A stretch of DNA of 64,000 bases from Streptomyces sp. RKAG293. Lineage in GTDB: Bacteria > Actinomycetota > Actinomycetes > Streptomycetales > Streptomycetaceae. The position numbers and the translations under genes are program-made. The stretch is from positions 1-64,000 of the forward strand of contig NZ_JAJOZB010000001.1 in assembly GCF_023701745.1 (NCBI RefSeq), given 5' to 3'. Below the pieces are notes generated by a model, which was given only the letters and a program-made list of their open reading frames with translations, had not been told where the DNA came from and did not search any database. Of the stretch, positions 45,388-54,896 are shown piece by piece. Position 1 is the stretch's first letter, and each line of letters begins with the position of its first letter.

Positions 45388-45996
45388 ATGAGACTCGATG
45401 CATTGGCAATACCCGAGAGCTCCGCGTGCGCCTCCGCGCTCGAAGTGGCTACCGCGTATTGCTCTCCCGCTCTTCTGAACCACTCCGTGCGTGCCTACTT
45501 GTGGGCTGCGGCCTACGGCACCTCGCAGGGGATCCCTTTCGATCCCGAACTCCTCTATGTGGCGTCGATGCTGCACGACATCGGCCTCGTCCGGGAGTTC
45601 GACAACCACACTGTGGCCTTCGACGAGGCCGGCGGACACGTGGCGTGGGTGTTCGGGGCTGGGGCCGGGTGGCCACCGGCCCGCCGCACCAGGCTGTCCG
45701 AAGTGATCGTCCGGCACATGTGGGACCGGGTGGATGTGACCGTGGATGCGGAAGGCCACCTGCTGGAGCGCTCGACGGGTCTCGACATCTGTGGGCGCAA
45801 CACGGACGACTTCTCACTCGAGTTCAAGAGCGAGGTGCTCGAGCGCTACCCGCGACTCGGCCTCGCCAAGGAGTTCTTCTCCTGTTTCCGGAGCCAGGCG
45901 GCGCGCAAGCCGGACAGCTCAGCCGCAGCCTCAGTGCGCAACGGCATCGGTATCGAGATTGCCGCCAACCCCCTGGACCTCGCCCGACAGGTGTGA
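45388..45996 (+). CDS. HD-domain hydrolase (cyanamide-hydratase-like)
   Basis: 202 residues. HD signature: His32 (LLNHSVRAYLWAAAYG), His63-Asp64 (YVASMLHDIGLVREFD), a later His in EAGGHVAWVFG and VIVRHMWDRVDV. This order (N-H-S-x-R-x-Y, then LHDIGL) is like cyanamide-hydratase-type and related HD phosphohydrolases that bind metal. Reaction not certain. Probably cotranscribed with the thioesterase upstream and perhaps tatA downstream. Confidence 0.82.
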   Translation: MRLDALAIPESSACASALEVATAYCSPALLNHSVRAYLWAAAYGTSQGIPFDPELLYVASMLHDIGLVREFDNHTVAFDEAGGHVAWVFGAGAGWPPARRTRLSEVIVRHMWDRVDVTVDAEGHLLERSTGLDICGRNTDDFSLEFKSEVLERYPRLGLAKEFFSCFRSQAARKPDSSAAASVRNGIGIEIAANPLDLARQV

Positions 45997-46175
45997 CCGA
46001 GTGCCACTCCCGACGTGAAGTTCGCCCAGTGTGCGAGGGCATCGATGCAAGCCGGTGTATGCACAGCCTCTACCGATGCTTTGAGCGCCGAGGGGCTGAT
46101 TGGACAGGCGCCAGGGTGGCAGTACGACAATCCAGGCACATGTCTGGGCCATCTCTAAGAGAGACGAGGATCCCC

Positions 46176-46433
46176 ATGTTGCGAAACGGGCTGGAGCCGT
46201 GGCACCTGATCGTGGTGGCACTGGTTCTGATCATGCTGTTCGGTTCCAAGAAGCTGCCCGAGGCCGCCCGCGGCCTGGGTAAATCCATGCGCATCCTGAA
46301 GTCCGAGGCGCGTGCGCTGAAGGCCGACGACGACGCCGCGACCGCGACCGCCGCGTCCCTGCCTGGCACGACCGCTAACACCGCTCCCCCGGTCGCCGAA
46401 TCCGCCCCCCAGCCCGAGGCACACACCTCGTAG
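46176..46433 (+). CDS. tatA: Sec-independent protein translocase TatA
   Basis: 85 residues from an ATG with GAGGA at six bases. One N-terminal membrane helix (WHLIVVALVLIMLFGS), the FGSKKLPEAARGLGK hinge and amphipathic helix (KSMRILKSEARALK), then an acidic/Ala-rich tail: a complete TatA. TatA multimers form the pore for folded proteins with twin-arginine signals. No tatC is beside it, so this is an extra, orphan copy. A Tat substrate (the metallophosphoesterase at 61.4 kb) is in the same window. Confidence 0.92.
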   Translation: MLRNGLEPWHLIVVALVLIMLFGSKKLPEAARGLGKSMRILKSEARALKADDDAATATAASLPGTTANTAPPVAESAPQPEAHTS

Positions 46434-46589
46434 CGGGTCCGCGTTTCTGGATTCGGATGGTCTTGATATGTTCTAGGCGCCCGGAGCTCGGAAGCATGCG
46501 GTAGCGATGGCATGGGTCGCTGCCCGGAGTAGCCGACGCCGCGGCGCTGTCGGCCTGCGGCATTTCGGTGAATCCGTGCTGGCAGCCGT

Positions 46590-46990
46590 GGAGCCGGGCT
46601 GGCGGCGCTCACCGAGGGGTATGAGCGGTTGCAGCGGCTCGCCGTCCGCAAGGAGACGACCCGCCGGGAGTTCGTCGACGATCCGCCTCTGGGGCGCGGC
46701 GATCCGGGGCGGCTGGCGGAGCGCTTCGGGCTCCGGCTGGCCGGCCGACATGTCGTGGCGTCGCCACCGATACTGACGCGTACGACGACTCCCACCGCGT
46801 GGAACGGGAACTGGCCGGGCGGATCGGCGACCACGGTGTGCTGCTCACCACCAAGGGCGGCCGGTATGTGTGCATCGCGCCCACCTCGGAACAGGCTGTC
46901 CTGGACGCCTTCTTCAAGCTCGGCGGCGACGTGCGGGTGGCGCTGGGCCGGCCCCACGGGCCCCGGCGGTGGTCAGAAGTTATGAGTAGG
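46590..46990 (+). pseudogene. PucR-family regulator relic
   Basis: YERLQRLAVRKETTRREFVD, GRGDPGRLAERFGLRLAGRH, then in a shifted frame DAYDDSHRVERELAGRIGDH, GVLLTTKGGRYVCIAPTSEQ and VRVALGRPHG. This is the middle GGDEF-like domain of PucR-type regulators. The C-terminal HTH and the N-terminus are absent. Confidence 0.65.
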
Positions 46991-47307
46991 CGCTCAGCGC
47001 CCTGACCTCGCGGATCGACTGCGCGTCGAAAGCCCGCGTCCTGAACTCGGCGGAGCTTCTCGTCTTCCCGTCCTCATGCGCGGCCCCACCCCGGGGTTGT
47101 CCGCACCGCCCCTGCCCACCTCACGGGCCTGTGCACGGTGGATGCGGCACTCCTCGCCGTGCAGTAGCCGGTGTTCTGGAGTGCGGTAAGCCATCTCCTG
47201 CTGTCGGCGCTCACCGCTCGATACACCGGACGACCGCAGCCGCCGGGTCGCAGAAGCGGCGGCACGGGGTCGGTGGCTTACGGTTCACCTGCGCGAAGGC
47301 CTTCAGG
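46991..47307. other. Spacer with no supported gene
   Basis: Small GC-rich frames only. A degenerate TGAGTA-GG-CGCTCA at 46983-46996 resembles the regulon box but has the wrong spacing. Confidence 0.3.
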
Positions 47308-47835
47308 CTACTCCAGCACGTAGAGGCCCGGGAGGTTGACGACCACAGCCTCCTGCGTGCTGCGGGCGATCACCACCACGGCCTCCTCGTCCTGATCGGG
47401 GTTCTCCTCGCGGTGCGGTACGAAAGGCGGCACGAAGATGTAGTCGCCCGGCCCCGTGCGGAGCCGCACCTCCTCCGGCCCCGCCCCGGAGCCGTCCGGC
47501 ACGCCGAGAAAGACGAACTCGGGGTGGCCGCTGACGACATAGATCGCGGTCTCCGAACTGCCGTGATGGTGATCGGCTGACGAGGTCGCAGGAGCGACAG
47601 TGGTCTGCCCCATCCACATTCTCTCGGACCCTACGGACGCACCACTGATCGCGGCGAAGCGGCGCATGCCCCCGGTCTGCGCCGTGTCGGCGTCCAACTG
47701 GTCGGCTGGAATGTGATGGACCTTCCGGTGAGCATGGGCCGCCGGTCTGCCCGGAGTGCGGGGCAAAGCCGGATGGAAGCCGTCATTGGCGCCACTGCCG
47801 GACAGAGGGAGCGGTGACGAAGGGTGTGACGTCAT
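47308..47835 (-). CDS. Cupin-domain protein
   Basis: About 175 residues; GGTGG lies five bases before the ATG used, and another ATG is three codons upstream. First cupin motif TSSADHHHGSSETAIYVVSG (three His, later Glu), second motif GDYIFVPPFVPHREEN. Both are complete, so a metal-binding barrel is likely. The N-terminal 60 residues are Pro/His-rich. Family members act as dioxygenases, isomerases or storage/sensor proteins, and this cannot be resolved here. Confidence 0.85.
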   Translation of the reverse strand: MTSHPSSPLPLSGSGANDGFHPALPRTPGRPAAHAHRKVHHIPADQLDADTAQTGGMRRFAAISGASVGSERMWMGQTTVAPATSSADHHHGSSETAIYVVSGHPEFVFLGVPDGSGAGPEEVRLRTGPGDYIFVPPFVPHREENPDQDEEAVVVIARSTQEAVVVNLPGLYVLE

Positions 47836-48544
47836 GGGAACCACCTAACGATCTATTTTTAGAATACGGAAGGATTATTGGCCCGGCTCACTATGCCGTG
47901 GGCCAGACTGGTTCGGCTTAGGGCTTGCCGGGAATCAACACGCAGGTTTGATCTTGATTCGCGCCACCGCACAAGATGCCGTGCTCGGCCGCCGACTCCG
48001 GCGAGTAAAAATTGTCGAGGTGTCGAGCCGTCCTAGGCTCTACTGCCGGGCCGACCCGAACGCCCGCGAGCTCAGTCCTCGTTGACCATGTCTTCGGCCA
48101 GCGCATAGCGGGCGTGGGATCCGCCACCGCGGCGTCGACCTGCGCCACCATTGATCAGCCTTCACACTGCGGGAGCCCGAACGCACGGACAGGCCATTCT
48201 ACCTGCGACGGCCTATGACCGCAGTAACTGTTACGCACCCGGCCGATCCGGCAGACGGCTGGACGAGCTTCTCTACACGAGTCTCAACCGCCCTGTGAAC
48301 GTTCAGGTGATTCCGATCTCGAAATCCATCGCAGTTCCCGGGAGGGGATGTTGCGATGACCGCTGGACCTCAAGCAGCCCGTGGTGCCTCCTACAAGGAT
48401 GGGAGGATGTCCGGTGCGATGGGGAGGAATATGGCTGAGGCGACCCCCGGAGTGTGGGACACACCTGACCATGGATCTTGATGTCCAGGAAGGTGTAGGT
48501 TCCAACCACCTTCGAAGGACTCGACACTGCGGATTACCAGGGCA
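47836..48544. other. Spacer with possible decayed genes
   Basis: On the minus strand a frame ending EHGILCGGANQDQTCVLIPG (stop at 47918) looks like a protein tail. On the plus strand LYTSLNRPVNVQVIPISKS (about 48270-48340) recalls the DUF5753 part of Xre regulators. Neither has an intact frame. The region is otherwise empty. Confidence 0.3.
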
Positions 48545-48760
48545 ATCACGGCGGCCGACCCCGAGTCATCACCGCGGACATACTCGATACCGTGCTCCGC
48601 CGCAGCGCGGGGGAAGAGCGTCGAGAACCCCGGCCCACCTGCTCATCCCCATCGACCGCCGCAAAGGACATAGCCCGAGCCTCTCCAGCATCTACCGGGC
48701 GCTGGCCGCGCTGGAGAAGATCCTGGCGTACCCGGAGGCCGCCGAGACGGAGCGCGCGAT
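48545..48760 (+). pseudogene. Resolvase/HTH-like relic
   Basis: GGRPRVITADILDTVLRRSA, then in a shifted frame LLIPIDRRKGHSPSLSSIYR and ALAALEKILAYPEA. This resembles the DNA-binding tail of a recombinase or a repeat-HTH protein. Weak assignment. Confidence 0.35.
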
Positions 48761-48850
48761 GCCGCTGCCGCCCTGCACCGCCCCCGGGGCGCCGGGGGCG
48801 GTACGGAGTCTTCTTGGGGGCGCAGCTCTCGGACGTCCGCGCCCTCTCGG

Positions 48851-49309
48851 TCAGGGCCTGACGCGGTCGGCGACCCGGTCCGTGGTCAGCTCGGCGCGGG
48901 CGGCCATCTGCCGACCCCGCGTCAGGATGGTGTCCAGGGCCCAGGTGCCCGGCCCGGCAAACGCGATCAGTAGGAAGGTCCAGCAGAACATCACCGATGG
49001 CTCGCCGTTGTTCTGGATTGGCAGCAGCGCGTGCTGCTGATGCACGCTGAAATACGCGTAGGCCATGGAGCCGGAGCAGAGTAGGGCCGCCGCACGGGTG
49101 ACCAGGCCGAGGGCGACCAGGGCACCGCCTACGAGCTGGATGAGCGCCGCCCACCAGCCCGGCCAGGTGCCCGTCGCGATGGTGCCGCCGTGGCCCATGG
49201 CCCCGCCGAACCAGCCGAACACGGACGATGCGCCGTGGCAGAAAAAGAGCGCCCCGACTATTACGCGGAACGCGGAGAGGGCATGCGGCCAGAGCTTCTG
49301 CTGTGACAT
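48851..49309 (-). CDS. DoxX family membrane protein
   Basis: 152 residues from an ATG with GGAAGG. Four membrane segments: FRVIVGALFFCHGASSVFG, AALIQLVGGALVALGLVTRA, AALLCSGSMAYAYFSV, VMFCWTFLLIAFAGPG. The order of small and aromatic residues (HG..S..G near the first helix, PGWW before the second) is that of DoxX. These proteins act in the cytoplasmic membrane in redox homeostasis, often with a partner oxidoreductase, which is absent here. Confidence 0.9.
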   Translation of the reverse strand: MSQQKLWPHALSAFRVIVGALFFCHGASSVFGWFGGAMGHGGTIATGTWPGWWAALIQLVGGALVALGLVTRAAALLCSGSMAYAYFSVHQQHALLPIQNNGEPSVMFCWTFLLIAFAGPGTWALDTILTRGRQMAARAELTTDRVADRVRP

Positions 49310-50137
49310 GAAGTACCTTCCTGTGGAATGTACAGAAGTTATATATTTTGTCAGAATTCTGCGATGCAGTATTATCAAATGCGCGGATTCGAAAATCTAG
49401 TGCTACAAGGAAGCCGTCAGGAAGTATCCCTTGGGAATTCGACTTCCCCGCAACGGGTACATGCTGTCTGTTCGGTCGGTCCGGCGACAGGATGCAGCTG
49501 CTCCATATGCCGACCCTTGATTGCGGACTCACCGATGACATACGCGACGGAAAGGAGAATTAGTGCTAGTTCGATGAAGATGCTGACGAGGCCGTGGCGG
49601 CACTCAGCGAAATAACCATCAGGGCTGCGGCGGGCCCGGCAGGTGACGCGCTCGTGAGGAAACAACGCGCCGACGCGGAATGCGATTCACTCAATAGGCT
49701 CTTTCGTTTTCCGCGATTTACAACCATGGAGAGATTCCACTGCTCTTGCTGGATTCCCGGTCTCAGAAGAATTCTGCCAAGGCGACCTCAAGGCCGTCCT
49801 TTTCTTGAACCGGACTGCGGCCGCTTGTCGGCAAAATTTTATCCAGTCGGCCCGATTCAATGATCAGTACGTGCTACTCATTCCGTGCCCGCCGCGGCGG
49901 GGGCCGGACCGCGGTGGGGGCCGGCCTGGCGGGTAGGGGGAGATGTTGGGACCGGTCGGCCGTTGGAAGTCCCAACTCCACCGGCGCAGAGGCTTTGTTG
50001 ACGCTGTGCTCGGGTGGACTCCCGGTCGGGCGGGCCACCGTGTCCAATGGCCGCAGGCCTGGGCTCTCCCCCCGCGGCCGGTGAGCAGTGCCCGTACCTT
50101 GCCGGCGGGCTGGTGGATGTCAGCCCGCCGCCCGCCG
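49310..50137. other. Long AT-richer spacer
   Basis: Between DoxX and the IS630 relic. AT content is higher than elsewhere (49310-49420), consistent with a promoter. A regulon box lies at 49864. No ORF here has convincing composition or a ribosome-binding site. Confidence 0.4.
49864..49880. promoter_or_regulatory. 17-bp box TCAGTA-N5-TACTCA
   Basis: Copy with one or two mismatches in the left arm. No intact gene follows (IS630 relic to the right), so its target may have been destroyed. Confidence 0.45.
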
Positions 50138-50640
50138 GGCTGCGGAAGCACCCCGGTCATCCGGGTTCGCGGCCGTTCCCAGCACCGCTTCTCCATCGCC
50201 GCCCTGTGCTGCTACCAGCCCGGCCAGCGCGCCCGCCTGATCTACCGGCTCAAACGGCATACCGACCCCAAAGAGCGCAGGTCACAAGAGCTTTGCCCTG
50301 GACCGAGTATCGCGACCGCCTCATCGCAACTCACCACCAACTCGACGGACCGATTGTCCTGATCTGGGACAACCTCAACGTCCACAAAGACCGCCGGATG
50401 CGAGCCTTCATCGACGGGCACGCCTGGATCACCACCTGCCACCTGCCACCTACCACCTGCCGCCCTACGCCCCCAACCTCAACTCGGTTATAGGCATCTG
50501 GTCCGTCCTACGCCGGACCAGCCAGGCCAACACCGCCTACACCGAACCCGACCCACTCATCCGCCGACTACGACACGGCCTCCGTCACATCCAATACCGC
50601 AGCGACATCATGCGGATGCCTGACCGCGACCGGTCTCACC
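50138..50640 (+). pseudogene. IS630-family transposase relic
   Basis: STPVIRVRGRSQHRFSIAAL, RLIYRLKRHTDPKERRS, then shifted LPWTEYRDRLIATHHQLDGP, IVLIWDNLNVHKDRRMRAFI (catalytic Asp region), and further RRTSQANTAYTEP, RRLRHGLRHIQYRSD. Only the second half of the DDE_3 domain remains, in at least three frames. Confidence 0.8.
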
Positions 50641-50665
50641 CTGACCACACCACGCCAACAACCTC

Positions 50666-51358
50666 AGTAGAGGCTGTCGGCCCATGAGGGGACGGCATAA
50701 ATGTGGACGTCGCCGAGTGCAAGACAACGCGGGCCGAAGAGCGTTGAGCGAGGCTGGGAGAGGTCTTCGATAGCGAGGGCCACGGCGGCGAAGCACACGG
50801 CCGGCCTTCTGCTCGTCGGGAAAGTCCCGTACGCGCTCGCCGTGGGCGCGAGCCGTTCGATCCGGTGCTGCTTCGGCGTGCTTGATCAGTACGTTCTTCA
50901 ACTGTGCACGGTCGGTGGTCGCAGCGAGGTCCTGCGCCTCGTACCAGGCGGGGCCCTCGTGATCGGTCGGCCATGCCTTGTTGTAGGAGCCTCGCAGGGT
51001 GACGACTTCGTCCCAGGTCAGCTTCTCCACCCGGGCCAGCAATGCTGCCGCTGTTCGCCCTTGAGGCCCCAGCGCCCACCAGGCCGGTACCTGACACCGT
51101 ATCTTCTGGCTCCAGCTCCGTCCGGAACATGCCTCATCGTCGTTCGGGACAAGAGCGAAGATCCACAGCCCGAACGGGATCTGGGACGTGAACGGCAAAT
51201 AGTTGACACCTGATGGAAGGGGCGCCGCGCGGTGCCATGGCTGCTTGCGGCACCGCAGCAGCACGCCGGATTCCTCGATGAGGATGCTGCGGCGGTCGCG
51301 CAGGGCGGCGGCGTAAGAGGTCGTTTTCTCCCACTGTTCTATCCCGGGATATGCTGGT
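50666..51358 (-). pseudogene. Hypothetical protein, 5'-truncated and frameshifted
   Basis: A well-formed sequence: EKTTSYAAALRDRRSILIEE, GVNYLPFTSQIPFGLWIFAL, KLTWDEVVTLRGSYNKAWPT, GPAWYEAQDLAATTDRAQLK, ERVRDFPDEQK. After one shift it reads CFAAVALAIEDLSQPRSTLF and GDVHIYAVPSWADSLY then stop. The start is missing: a stop precedes the frame close to the end of the intact IS110 element, which probably removed it. Family unknown. Confidence 0.55.
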
Positions 51359-51389
51359 TAGTCCGAGGTGTCGGGTCGCGCCAGACACC

Positions 51390-52631
51390 TCACGATGCCA
51401 ATGCGTCAATCTTGGTGGCGAGTTCGGCGGGGAACGCGGTGTTCTCGTCGAACAGCTTGTGGTGCTGGAGGCAGTGGTGGAGCTGTCCGATCATGCGGTT
51501 GAAGAGGTTGCGCTGGGCAGCTGCGTGCCAGTCTCCGTGCTCGCGGCGCCGTCGGTAGTGGGTGTTGGCTCCGGGCGAGTTCCGCAGCGAGGAGAAGGCC
51601 CACAGATAGCCGGCGTGGTTGAGCCGGTCGTTCTTGACCCACCGGCGGGTGATGGACGACTTCTTGCCGGAGGCTCTGGTGATGGGCGATGAGCCTGCGT
51701 ATGCCTTGAGGCCGCGGGCGTCGGCGAAGCGCGTGTGATCGTCCCCGATCTCAGCGAGGATCCGGGCGGCGAGCTGGATGCCGAGTCCGGGAAAGCTCAA
51801 CAAAATCTCGGCGTCCGGGTGTTCAGGGAAAACCTCTTCCACCGCCTCGGCGAGCTGGTCGGCAGCGACGCAGGCGGCTTCCAGCTGGAGGAGGAGGGCA
51901 AGCATCTGCTTGCCCAGCGCGTCCTCGACCAGCGGTGGCTGGTGGGCCCATTTGGCGCGGAAAACGTCGCGGAGGCGGTCGGCTTCTGCCTCGATGCCGC
52001 GTTTGCGGCCGGCCCGTTTGAGGGCGGCCTGGAGCTGGGTGCGGGTCAGCCTTGCGGCTCGGGCAGGGGCCGGGGCGGCCCTGAGGAGTTCGCGGGCTTC
52101 GGGGCGGCACAGGCCGTTGGCCCAGGTGGCAAAGGCTTCCAGGGCTGCCGGGTAGTACTCCCGTAGCAGGGAGCGGAGCTGGTTGGCGAGTTGCTGCCGG
52201 TTCCAGAGTGAGTCCTGCTGGGCTCGGGCCAGCACGGCGATGGCCCGGCCGAGGTCGGAGTCTTCGGGCAGGGGCCGGTGAGCGTGCATGTCAGTGCGCA
52301 GGATGTTCGCCAGAACGAGGGCGTCGCCGGGGTCGGACTTCTTGCGGGAGACCGAGTGGCGGTCGCGGTAGCGGGCGGCGGCCATCGGGTTGATTGCATA
52401 CACTTGTCGCTTCCCGGTTCGCAGGACTGCCACGAGCAGGCCGCGGGAGGTTTCGATCGCTACCGGGATCGGATTCTCCTCGGTGTCGCCGTGCTCGGCG
52501 AGCAGTTCCAGCAGGATCTTGTAGCCGGCCGCGTCGTCGGTGATGTGCCGTTTGGCCACCAGTGTGCCGGTGTCGTCGACCAGGGCGACGTCGTGTGTCT
52601 TCTCCGCCCAGTCGATGCCGCAGTAGATCAA
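51390..52631 (-). CDS. IS110-family transposase, intact
   Basis: 413 residues. N-terminal RuvC-like DEDD domain: GIDWAEKTHDVALVD (first Asp), PVAIETSRGLLVAVL (Glu), SRKKSDPGDALVLANILR (last Asp pair). A helical linker is followed by the C-terminal transposase_20 domain with the catalytic Ser region: ILLSFPGLGIQLAARILAEI, GLKAYAGSSPITRASGKKSS. All conserved parts are present, so it may be active. IS110 elements lack terminal inverted repeats and encode a guide-like noncoding end, so the exact borders cannot be drawn. Its insertion appears to have cut the gene to its left. Confidence 0.92.
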   Translation of the reverse strand: MIYCGIDWAEKTHDVALVDDTGTLVAKRHITDDAAGYKILLELLAEHGDTEENPIPVAIETSRGLLVAVLRTGKRQVYAINPMAAARYRDRHSVSRKKSDPGDALVLANILRTDMHAHRPLPEDSDLGRAIAVLARAQQDSLWNRQQLANQLRSLLREYYPAALEAFATWANGLCRPEARELLRAAPAPARAARLTRTQLQAALKRAGRKRGIEAEADRLRDVFRAKWAHQPPLVEDALGKQMLALLLQLEAACVAADQLAEAVEEVFPEHPDAEILLSFPGLGIQLAARILAEIGDDHTRFADARGLKAYAGSSPITRASGKKSSITRRWVKNDRLNHAGYLWAFSSLRNSPGANTHYRRRREHGDWHAAAQRNLFNRMIGQLHHCLQHHKLFDENTAFPAELATKIDALAS

Positions 52632-53108
52632 GGTTCCCTCCCGATGTCCTGGTGTCTGCGCTGGTCACGAGCGCATGCGGGCCACGCGAGCGTCCTAATC
52701 CCAGGCATCAACCGCCAAGCGGATGTGCCTCCACCTCACTAGCCGTTCGTGGCACCAGCGCACCCCACGGGCCTCGGTCTGCACGAGAGCTTGGACGGGC
52801 TCGGGCACAACAAGAGGTCACCGTGCGGCGGGCTCGCATCACCAACACCAACGAGTGATCAACTGATGAGTGCTGACGGTGGCGGCCACGAGAACGCCGA
52901 ACGTCACCGCTCTGGCGCGAGGCTTCGAAGGCCCGGAGATGGTCAGCCGTCCGTCCGGCGCTCACGTGGCCACCACCGTCTCGAGCACCAGAACCGCACA
53001 CACGATCTACGTTGAGACGTCACCAGCCCAGCTGCCCTGAGATGTCACGATCCGGCACTCGAACATCCCGAGAGACAACGGCTCCCTCGAGACACCCTTA
53101 ACAAGGGA
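52632..53108. other. Spacer between IS110 and IS5 genes
   Basis: Would contain the IS110 upstream end with any bridge-type RNA, and the IS5 end. No terminal repeat or ORF can be supported by eye. Confidence 0.35.
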
Positions 53109-53934
53109 TTAGGAGATGGTGTTCTCGCCGGTGAGACGGCGGGCCACGAGGTCGGCCATGGCGATGTGGATCATGGCCTCGGATCGGGCGGGGAGGGTCT
53201 CGTAGTCGCGGGCCAGACGGCGGTGGAGCATGAGCCAGCCGTAGGTCCGCTCGACCGCCCACCGCTTAGGGATCGGCGTGAACCCCCTGGTCCCGGGGGT
53301 GCGGGCGGTGATCTCCATGTCGATGCCGAGAGTCGCGGCGTGCTCGACCAGGTGTTGGCGGTAGCCGCCGTCGACCCAGACCTTGCGGATGGCCGGGTGT
53401 TCGGCGGCGACCTGGTCCAGGAGTCGGGTGCCGGCCGTGGAGTCCTGCACGCTCGCCGCTGTGACCAGCACCGCCAGCAGCAGACCGATGGTGTCGGTGA
53501 CGATGCTCCGCTTTCGGCCCACGATCTTTTTGCCGGCGTCGATGCTGATGTGAGGCATGGACGCTGGTGGAGGTCTCGACGCTCTGCGCATCGATCAGGC
53601 AGGCCGACGGTTTGCAGTCCCGTCCTTCCTTCTGCCGCAGCAGTTGTCGGAGCAGGCCGTTGAGCTGGGCGAACACGCCTTCCTGCTGCCACTTGGTGAA
53701 GTAGCCGTAGACCGTGTTCCAGTGCGGGAAGTCGTGCGGGAGGTAGCGCCACTGGACCCCGGTGCGGTCCACATACAAGATCGCGTCCATGATGTCGCGC
53801 AGGTCGTGCTCCGGCGGCCGGCCGAGATCCAGGGCCCTGCCGCGGCGCTCGAAGCGCCAAGCGGCAAGGACCGGCTCGATCAACTCCCAGCGGGCATCGG
53901 ACAGATCACTCGGATACGGGCGTCGCGTCGGCAT
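53109..53934 (-). pseudogene. IS5-family transposase with single frameshift
   Basis: First frame from MPTRRPYPSDLSDARWEL: DIMDAILYVDRTGVQWRYLP, HDFPHWNTVYGYFTKWQ, CLIDAQSVETSTSVHASHQ (first Asp). Near 53555 the frame changes, then IDAGKKIVGRKRSIVTDTIG, VWVDGGYRQHLVEHAA (second Asp), KRWAVERTYGWLMLHRRLAR (Glu). Only one shift separates the halves. Some IS5 members use programmed frameshifting, so this could be functional. Confidence 0.85.
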
Positions 53935-54149
53935 GCTTCCGGCGTACCGCTCCAGGCCGAGTGCGCCCAGGCGCACTGCAACGCCAGTAGAAGCACACGG
54001 TCGCGAAGGCCGGGCGTCCTGGGATGAGACAGGCACGAGGCGCATCTCGACCCACTCGTCACCCCATCTGACCTACAGAGCTCAACAGCAACTGCCGCCT
54101 CTTCAATTCAGCCAGCCGACGGCGGTCACTGCCTGCGTGGAGACACGGT

Positions 54150-54521
54150 TCAGGCAGGCTCCCAAAGCTCGATCCGATTGCCCTCAGGGTCAGTGACCCA
54201 GCCGAATCGACCGACACCATCCATATCCTGCGTTTCCTGCGCCACGTCCGCTCCCTTGGCGCGCAGTTGGGCGAGCATCGCGTCCAGGTCTCGGACCCGG
54301 AAGTTGAGCATGGTTTGTTGGGCGCGGGACCCGAAGTAGTCGGTCTCGGACTCGAACGGCGCGAACACCGTTGGCCCGGCTTCCTGACTCCACAGGCCGT
54401 GCTCATCGAGGTCCAGGCCAAGGCAATCGCGATACCACGCGCTCAGGACCGCCGGGGTCGAGGCCCTGATAAAGTATCCGCCAATTCCCAGGACACGTTC
54501 CATGCCGCTATCTGTGCTCAC
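54150..54521 (-). CDS. VOC-family protein
   Basis: 123 residues. LGIGGYFIRASTPAVLSAWY, RDCLGLDLDEHGLW, TMLNFRVRDLDAMLAQLRAK and GRFGWVTDPEGNRIELWEP give the paired beta-alpha-beta motifs of glyoxalase/bleomycin-resistance proteins; the last Glu is a likely metal ligand. GTG start overlaps the stop of a small upstream ORF (GTGA), with AAAGGA as ribosome-binding site. Substrate unknown. Confidence 0.88.
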   Translation of the reverse strand: MSTDSGMERVLGIGGYFIRASTPAVLSAWYRDCLGLDLDEHGLWSQEAGPTVFAPFESETDYFGSRAQQTMLNFRVRDLDAMLAQLRAKGADVAQETQDMDGVGRFGWVTDPEGNRIELWEPA

Positions 54522-54790
54522 GTTCTGGTTCCTTTACTCTTGCATTCGGCTACACGTGAAAGCGCCAAGCCGATTTCCCCAAATGACTGTATCTGGTCCA
54601 GCCAGCTGAAGCTGGATAGGATCTGACCGTAGCCGGTAGACCTTCCACCAGCACCCCTTTCCGGGCGGCACTCCTCCGCAAGCCAGTCCGCATCCGGCAG
54701 AGAAACCGCAGGTGAGGGCCAGCGGGTATTGCCCAGCGCGATGGAGGCTACCGGCTCGCCCGCTCGATGCAGCAGCCCGACGACGTGCAC
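54518..54790 (-). CDS. Hypothetical protein coupled to VOC gene
   Basis: 90 residues from a GTG (VHVVGLLHRAGEPVASIALG, then WLAEECRPERGAGGRS and IQSFGEIGLALSRVAECKSK). The stop overlaps the VOC start, which argues for a real, translationally coupled gene. No clear ribosome-binding site and no recognised family. A regulon box lies 90 bp upstream of this start. Confidence 0.4.
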   Translation of the reverse strand: MHVVGLLHRAGEPVASIALGNTRWPSPAVSLPDADWLAEECRPERGAGGRSTGYGQILSSFSWLDQIQSFGEIGLALSRVAECKSKGTRT

Positions 54791-54879
54791 GAGGCTGGAT
54801 CAGCCAAGGCTGCCAGAATCGCATCTACATCATCAGCCAGACGTCCGATAAATATTTAGCTGATTGCTCGGGGGAATCA

Positions 54880-54896
54880 AGAGTACTGGCTACTCA
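54880..54896. promoter_or_regulatory. 17-bp box AGAGTA-N5-TACTCA
   Basis: One-mismatch copy 90 bp upstream of the small ORF/VOC pair. It overlaps the stop codon of the neighbouring IS5 relic's frame. Confidence 0.5.

Noticed and set aside
46983..46996. TGAGTA-GG-CGCTCA as a regulon box
   Set aside because: Spacing of two instead of five to six and no intact gene follows.
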